Below are positions 57,924 through 64,000 of a stretch of DNA of 64,000 nucleotides, one piece after another. The notes under the pieces were generated by a model. It did not search any database, was not told where the DNA came from, and worked only from the letters and a program-made list of their open reading frames with translations. The DNA is from Carallia brachiata. Lineage: Eukaryota > Streptophyta > Magnoliopsida > Malpighiales > Rhizophoraceae. Made by a program: the position numbers and the translations under genes. The stretch's first letter is position 1, and each line of letters starts with the position of its first letter. The DNA lies in the NCBI GenBank assembly GCA_021464245.1, contig JADCRB010000013.1:3722364-3786363 (forward strand), written 5' to 3'.

Positions 57924-57929
57924 TAAGAA

Positions 57930-59120
57930 ATGGACATGGGGGAGTTGAATAGTCTTTAAGATAAAGTGGATTCAAGTATGCATAATGGAAGGCTGATGGC
58001 TTTTTGGGCTGTGGTTCTGTTGCTGTGGTCTCTGTCATTGTCAGAATGTCTGGTCTCTTGTTCTCCAGAATTGGTACCTAAAGGGTGGAAGGAATAATGC
58101 TGTTGAATTGTAATTAATCTTGTTCTGGATTGTTGTTGGGGGAGCAGACTAAGACTTGTTTCTGGTAAACTTAGCTTGGGGGAATTCTTCCTGGACAACT
58201 TATGAATGTTAACAACTTCAGTTCCAATTTTGGATGGAACAATGTTGACTATACCTTTATGCATGGAACATTCTATACAATGCCATTGACTGAATGTAAG
58301 GATTGTGTATATAGGCTTTGTTGCTTTTTGAACCGAGTTGATTTGGGGTACTAATCATCTTGGAATTATGTCCTGACTGGATTATGCTTGCAGATGACAA
58401 ATTCTTATCTTTTCCTTAACTTTTTAGGGAATAATAGGAACGAAATTATTTTACTGGGAAGCTAATCCTTAAAACAACTTTTCTTATTGGGAAAAAAGGA
58501 ATAATGATATTTATCATCTCAAATTCTCAATCTCTTTCTGTTTTTTTTGGACTACTAAAAACTAAAAATTCCTACGTAGTTTAATTTGAGTGATCGATTT
58601 GCGATGGATAGTATCACTTGGAAATAAAATGTACTATGTTATTATCTTCATTGATACAATTGAAATAGAAACTTCTGTATGGACTCAAATTTATGATGGG
58701 GCAGATTTTATTTTAAAAAATTGACATTGTTACACTCGAAATAATTTTTTCATTCCTAATCTAGTTAGTTTGTGGAGTGGATCCCAATTGAAAATTGAGG
58801 ACTTGAGGCTTCAAAGGATGGCAAAAATGTCATTCTAACCACAGCAGAAACGAGGGGAGATATTCCAAGTTTAAACAAACAACATACGCTACAACATGTG
58901 GCACTGATTTTTTGCACGAGTCTTTACTCTGATTTTTCTTCTCTGTTATGCCAATTGTGTCTGTTCTCTCTCTTCAAACTGCACGAGTCCTGTAAAACAC
59001 CCTTAAAAGGTTCCCACATTACATTAAAACCAACAACATTAAAATTACAAACTAGAAATCACTGCTCTCTCCCTTCTCTTTCTCTAGTTTTTGTTTGCTT
59101 GTGATTTCTTGCATGGTCTG
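57930..59120. other. TBP 3' UTR and HNH-gene promoter
   Basis: The first ~400 bp are the probable TBP 3' UTR. The rest is the upstream region of the next rightward gene, with a C/T-rich leader just before its ATG. No other gene is seen. Confidence 0.6.
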
Positions 59121-62100
59121 ATGGCTCAGTTTGCAGCACTGGGACGCCTAAAGTTGCAATTTAACAGTGATGGGGCAAATTGTAAGCTTGTTGGCAATGG
59201 TTTTCTTGGTGGGTTGGGGTCATTTGAGTTGCACAAGAGAAAGCACAGGATGCTTGTTGGTTCCAGTACTACAAGGCTGTCTGCTTCGTCTATGAACAAA
59301 AAGTTTAAGCTTTCCTATGCAGAGGCAAGCTATGAGGAGGGTATTATTGATGATGAGAGTGATGATGAGTTTGAGAGGGATGATTTGGCTTGCTTTAGAG
59401 GCCTGGTCTTGGATATCTCTTACAGGTCATGGATCTCACCTTTCCATAGTTATGTTTTAATGTTGATGTAGTTGTGGTTATGCTGATTTCGATTTGTTCA
59501 TCAATGTGTTTTTGACTGGTTTGTTTATGTTGAAGTTGGGGTTTGTCTATTTTTAACAGAAATGACTGGTTTAGGTGTAATAGTTGGAATTTGCTCGTTT
59601 GGTTTACAGCCTCGACTTAGAATCTACGATGCTTTAGTTTCAGCAAACTGGGGCCATGATTGAGGTTTGCAGGGTCTGTTTTTTGAGTAGGGAATTGATG
59701 GTCATATGTGTTGGGTTTTTTGGGTCCCGCATGCCCGGAAATGTGATCCAATTACAACACGCATACACACCTAATCAAAATAAAGATAAATGCGCGTACA
59801 CTGAGATTTACATATGATGTTAGTACAGATATGGTACATTGCTTAATTAGTAGAAGTATGATTAGCAATAAATTGGAATTCACCTTTCAAAGAAGAGAAA
59901 AAATAAATAAACTCAGTAGTTTTAACTCCGTATTGCCAATGACACCGCATAACCAGGGGAGGCGATTGTTTATTATAGTCTCGTATGACCCTAGTCCCAA
60001 GTCTATGAAGTGAGCTGCAAGATGATGAATTGTATGGCTTTCCACTAGTACAAGCGTGTAACTTCCTGTCTAATTATAGTCCTAAGGATGCATCTGGTAT
60101 GGAAAGGATGCTGTTTTCGTGCTTCTTTCTTAGCTGTATGATGGACAATTTGAAGGCACTTGCTCTTGAGTGTTTATCTTACATTCTGCTTTCAGAGTGC
60201 ATAGATATTTTTATTTGAAACACTTTATTGTTGTCCTGCGACAGGCCAGTCAACGTTGTGTGCTGGAGACGTGCTATATGCTTGGAATTCATGGAGAAGG
60301 TTGAATTAAGATGTTGAGCAATAGGAGTGTGTAGCTTCTAGATTATCTTTTATTTAATTGCACGGTCATTCGCTTCTCACGATGATCATATTGCAAGCAT
60401 GGACACGCTAGTGAACCTGATTGACAATGTTACAATGATAGATACGTAACAACTGCCACAAAAATTCTGCTGGCCTGGATCTGATAGCTTTGTTCACAAA
60501 AAATTTTTATTGGGACATAACAAGATATGGCTTTATTCTTTTCAGATTTTGATCCTTATTCCTTTTTGATATCCAGGCTGATGTATTAGAATATTATGAT
60601 CAGACTGTAAATTCCCCTAGCGGATCCTTCTACATACCGGCCGTATTAAGGGTATGCAACTGAGGATCATCTCTGATACATTTTCACCGGATCTTTTGCT
60701 TATGATTCTATTATATCTGTTTTTTCTCCCAGATCTTCACTTGATTCTGTCCATTTCACCTTAATATCTCTGGCTTCCAGGTTCCACACCTACTGCAGGT
60801 TGTTAAGAGAAGAAGAATTAAAAGCAACCTTAGTCGCAAGAATGTGTTGTATCGGGACAATTACAACTGTCAGTAAGTAATCTGCTGATCACCTGTTCAA
60901 GTTAAAGTAGCAAAAAATAAATACTAGTGTATTGTGAACAATACAATATTAGCTGCTTGTTTGGAGCTTTGTCGGAGTTCAATGGCTACAATGGCAATTT
61001 CCTGTGTGGAAGTTCCGATAATGCTCAAAACATATCTGATTGTCTCTGTGCTACGACTCTGAAAATTTCTATATTGGGTGGAAATCTATGTGAAAAAGAA
61101 ATCCAAGAGCTTATTGTCTCCTAAAACTTGTTAACTATAAGATCGTCCATTCCCAATTGTATGTCATCTCTCTGTATCTCTTAATGCATGACTAGCTGAT
61201 TATGAATAGTTTTATCTTTTTCTTGATGCTATGATTCACTTGATTGCTAATATCATTGTAGAGTGCAGACTCCTTCCCTGTCCACATTATCATGAGTGTA
61301 ATAAATTTAATGAAATCTTCAGCAATTTTTTAATATGGCCTGCCACTAGACTAAAAGATACCTTTTCTACCATTGGAGAGAGAAGTCTCACCTAGTAATG
61401 TTGGAATGCAAGCAAAGTTCAGGAGGGCCTTCCCTTTGCTGTTCACCATTAGCTTGAGCTAGAGGAATGATTGATGATGTAACTGAGGTCTTGACACTTT
61501 GTGATTATTAAGATTAGGAAATGTTGCTTCATATGTGAAAATATCATGTGGCATCATATAAATGCAAATATACAGACAAATTACAGAAGGCTTTGAGATT
61601 GGCAGAGTATTGATCAACCAGCAAGTAGTTCCAAAATCTGTTATCTAGATGTATTAAAAAGCATGGTCAATCCGTGTCAGGACAAAAAATGTCATTCATA
61701 CCTTAAATTCTGAAATTGGAGAGTTAGCTTTTTCTTTACATTTCCAGGCATTTAAATTTGTTTTCATATGCTATGTTAGGAGACTAAATGATAAACCCTG
61801 CTCGGTCAAGTTTCCATAATATCCTCTGTTGGAGACATAGAAGTGTTCAAAGGCATGTGAAAGTTTGTGTCATGTCATCAAGGGAACTATTGACTTCTTC
61901 TCAACCTTTTTGTTGTTGTCGTCGGTGGTGGTGGTGGCAGTGATCTTTTCTTTTCCGAGAGGTTCAATGTTCTTTTGAAATGCAGTGCTCAATCTTTTGA
62001 TAGGTTGGAAACAATACTGCCAATTCTGATCCATGGCACATGTTGGAGATTTTTTTTTTTTTTTCCCTCCTGTCTCCTCCTTTTATGGTTATTAGGGCCT

Positions 62101-62965
62101 GAGAAAAAGTATATTAGTAGCATCTGGCCAAAGCTAATTTTTGGGATTAAGGCTTGGTTGGTTTCTTTGTTGTTAACAAAAGGTTGTTAAACTTTTCTTT
62201 ATCAAGTGCTAACGTAATGTTCCTCCATCCATAGATATTGTAGTTCGAAAGACAATTTGACAATTGACCATGTTCTGCCAATTTCACGAGGAGGAGAATG
62301 GAAATGGGAAAATCTGGTGAGACTGAAAATTCTTCTACAATGCAAAAGTACTGCAAAAATATCTGCATCATGCAATTCACGGTCAAGTCCTTAGCACCAA
62401 GCTGCATTGTAATAGATTTCATGCCTAAGATGGGTTGACTTTCCTGTACAGGTTACTGCCTGTGCCAAATGCAATTCAAAGAAGGGTCAGAAAACTCTCG
62501 AGGAAGCAAACATGAAGCTGATTAAGGTCCCCAAGGTATCTTTTGTTTTGATATTGCTCTTTTGGATGAACCAATGACTACATGTGAGAAAATCATTTCA
62601 TCAAGAGCTTGAACCATGTGTTTGGCAATAGCCAGCAATCAACGCGACTATTTTAGACCATCAAGGTTACTATTTTTTTCCAATTACAAGTTAAGTAGAT
62701 GAATTTAGAAAATGATCTGTTCTAAGAAGTTGCGAAAATGCTAAATTTATTCTACAGCAGAACGACAAAGTAATAACTTTTACCATTGACGTTGCAGGCC
62801 CCGAAAGACTACGACATACTAGCCATACCACTAACAAGTTCAGCACTAAAGATGCTGAGAATGAGAAGGGAACACCTGAAGAGTGGCGTCAATATCTATC
62901 CAGGCCCGAGCCATGAAATCCAATCCTTGGTGGAACTTGTACATTCTCATTCTTGGTACATATAA
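59121..62965 (+). CDS. HNH endonuclease-domain protein, 3' end frameshifted
   Basis: Plant homologue of a predicted HNH nuclease (resembling Arabidopsis At3g47490); its substrate is unknown to me. Seven exons: 59,121-59,425, 60,245-60,299, 60,577-60,651, 60,781-60,872, 62,235-62,316, 62,452-62,535 and 62,798-62,965. Joins are in phase (SYR|PVNVV, FMEK|ADVLEYY, NCQ|YCSS, ENL|VTAC, VPK|APKD). The HNH core has zinc Cys pairs (CQYC, CAKC), the DH of TIDHVLPISRGGEW and Asn in WENL and CNSKKG. The first ~60 residues could be an organelle signal. Near 62,865-62,870 one base (an A in GAGAAGGG) seems to be missing: as read the protein ends SHSWYI at 62,965 (286 residues), while the next frame gives GTPEEWRQYLSRPEP with a stop at 62,914-62,916, which fits the family. 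Start: the ATG at 59,121 is the first in frame; an out-of-frame ATG at 59,113 is followed at once by a stop. Intron 4 is 1.36 kb. Confidence 0.88.
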
Positions 62966-63480
62966 TTTTCAATGTTAGGTGCCAAAGTCTTACGAAGGCA
63001 CCTTTACTGACAAGGAAGAAAATGAATTTCTTTTAGAACCTTAATCTCTGAGCATCTATGGGACTGGAATTCCTTTGTTCCTGTCGAATTGGATAGCCAA
63101 TGTACAATGGAACACTTCTCTATTGTAATCTTATTAATTTTATGGCACTTTATTTGTCATTCTTCAACAACTTCTCCGGTTATTTTCCACAAATTTATGA
63201 TGCTGAACAGATCGATCAAGTAGTAGCCAATGCCAGTCATAATCATTGGAACAACTTGATACTGCAAGTTGATCAGTCTGATGAGATTTCAATGCACTGG
63301 CCCGGCTCATTTATGGTTGAATGAGATGCAATCGTTAGGAAGAAGAGATGTGTTTTAGCATTCTATGCAGGTGCTTTTGTATCAATGTATGATTTTTTGC
63401 TACTTTGATCTGCTTCGCTGCTATGTGTCAACTTTAGCAGAACATATTTTCCAATTCCAACTTTTTTACAAAGGGAAAAT
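62966..63480. other. HNH gene 3' flank
   Basis: Presumed 3' UTR and intergenic DNA. The plus frame at 63,100-63,324 has no family resemblance. Confidence 0.5.
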
Positions 63481-63485
63481 GTTTA

Positions 63486-63693
63486 TGGCCAAACAAATTT
63501 TCTCTACTATCTCCACACGCAATTTTTTTTGTGCAACCATAAGGGTATTTTGTGCAATCACAATAATAAAAAGTGATACAAAAAATATTACTATTTTTTT
63601 GTTGCACATTTTCTGCTCTTAGTTGCACAAAAAATACTTTTGGTTGCACAAAAAAAATTCGTGTGGACACAGTAGGGAAAATCTGTTTGGCCA
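63486..63693. mobile_element. 208-bp palindromic MITE
   Basis: Begins TGGCCAAACAAATTTTC and ends GAAAATCTGTTTGGCCA. The arms are inverted copies over about 75 bp (CTCCACACGCAATTTTTTTT and GTGTGGACACAG side), with GTTGCACAAAA repeated inside. Because it is palindromic, both strands show similar open frames, which are not genes. The target duplication is unclear. Confidence 0.8.
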
Positions 63694-63913
63694 TGTAATG
63701 GAGCCCATTTACAAAAACTGCATGAGAGAAAAATGAAATGATGTCCTCTTGGTGGTTGTCAACTGCTTGTCATAGTCATACCAATGCTTATTCGTTTCAC
63801 TTGTGTCAGTAATATGATTGATGGCCACTCTATGAAACTTGTGGGTTTTCTAAGCTTTAAGTTTTTCTTTTGCTGCATAGATGACAATCCATGGCACACT
63901 GTATGATAAGCAC

Positions 63914-63917
63914 AGAG

Positions 63918-63954
<37 letters not shown>
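63914..63954 (+). repeat. (GA)n microsatellite
   Basis: About 17 uninterrupted GA units after a short imperfect start. Confidence 0.95.
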
Positions 63955-63958
<4 letters not shown>

Positions 63959-64000
63959 GCTAACCACCTGAGGTGGAAGTTTGGTGTTAACCTCGTATGT

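Noticed and set aside
63365..63694. Similar 85- and 86-codon frames on opposite strands
   Set aside because: Their likeness is due to the palindromic MITE, not to coding.
1..64000. tRNA, rRNA, CRISPR, phage, operon or biosynthetic-cluster features
   Set aside because: No cloverleaf-encoding sequence, rRNA match, spaced direct repeats or functionally linked enzyme set was seen; gene structure is ordinary plant nuclear.

Overview
This window is nuclear DNA from a flowering plant, almost certainly a core eudicot and probably a rosid. The signs are short multi-exon genes with GT-AG introns, AT-rich intergenic DNA with long A/T tracts, chloroplast NDH-assembly genes, a plant PPR protein, a SINE1-type nuclear-envelope protein, MITEs and a solo LTR. 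I cannot name the species. It reads as an ordinary gene-bearing chromosome arm. I see no operon, CRISPR, phage or gene-cluster system. Functions are assigned by recognising protein families from memory; no database search was run.

Layout from left to right. 1-3.8 kb: AT-rich repeats. 3.8-5.5 kb (-): a divergent TATA-binding protein (TBP) paralogue. 7.25-11.6 kb (+): a tandem pair of chloroplast NDH-complex genes, PNSB2/NDF2 and its paralogue NDF5. 12.1-14.4 kb (-): SINE1-like ARM-repeat nuclear-envelope protein. 17.8-22.8 kb (-): an ING2-type PHD-finger histone reader whose introns hold a solo LTR, a 500-bp MITE and another repeat. 23.8-27.1 kb (+): a broken DYW-type PPR gene. 27.5 kb: a decayed reductase fragment. 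28.3-29.5 kb (-): an F-box protein gene. 30.9-32.8 kb (+): first intact SDR aldehyde-reductase gene. 33.2-34.3 kb (-): an orphan cis-prenyltransferase fragment and a DUF761 gene. 34.9-54.1 kb: a tandem duplication of a spacer-SDR-mTERF unit, the first copy with a truncated mTERF and the second with a complete-length mTERF and an expanded AT-rich spacer. 55.6-57.9 kb (+): canonical TBP. 59.1-63 kb (+): HNH endonuclease-domain gene. 63.5-64 kb: a MITE and a GA microsatellite.

Two themes stand out. The first is local duplication: two TBP genes, NDF2/NDF5, three SDR genes plus one fragment, and two mTERF copies. The TBP paralogue is the most interesting. It keeps all exon phases and an open frame, but its N-terminal DNA-binding repeat has diverged, including loss of one of the four DNA-intercalating phenylalanines, while the C-terminal repeat is well kept. 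The second theme is that many otherwise well-conserved genes (PNSB2, SINE1, ING2, PPR, F-box, DUF761, SDR2, mTERF, HNH) are broken by apparent one-base losses, often in homopolymers, while TBP, the TBP paralogue, NDF5, SDR1 and SDR3 are clean. Residual indel error in a long-read assembly is a strong candidate explanation, so the broken genes should not be called pseudogenes on this sequence alone. The PPR gene, with extra decay in its DYW tail, is the best candidate for a real pseudogene.
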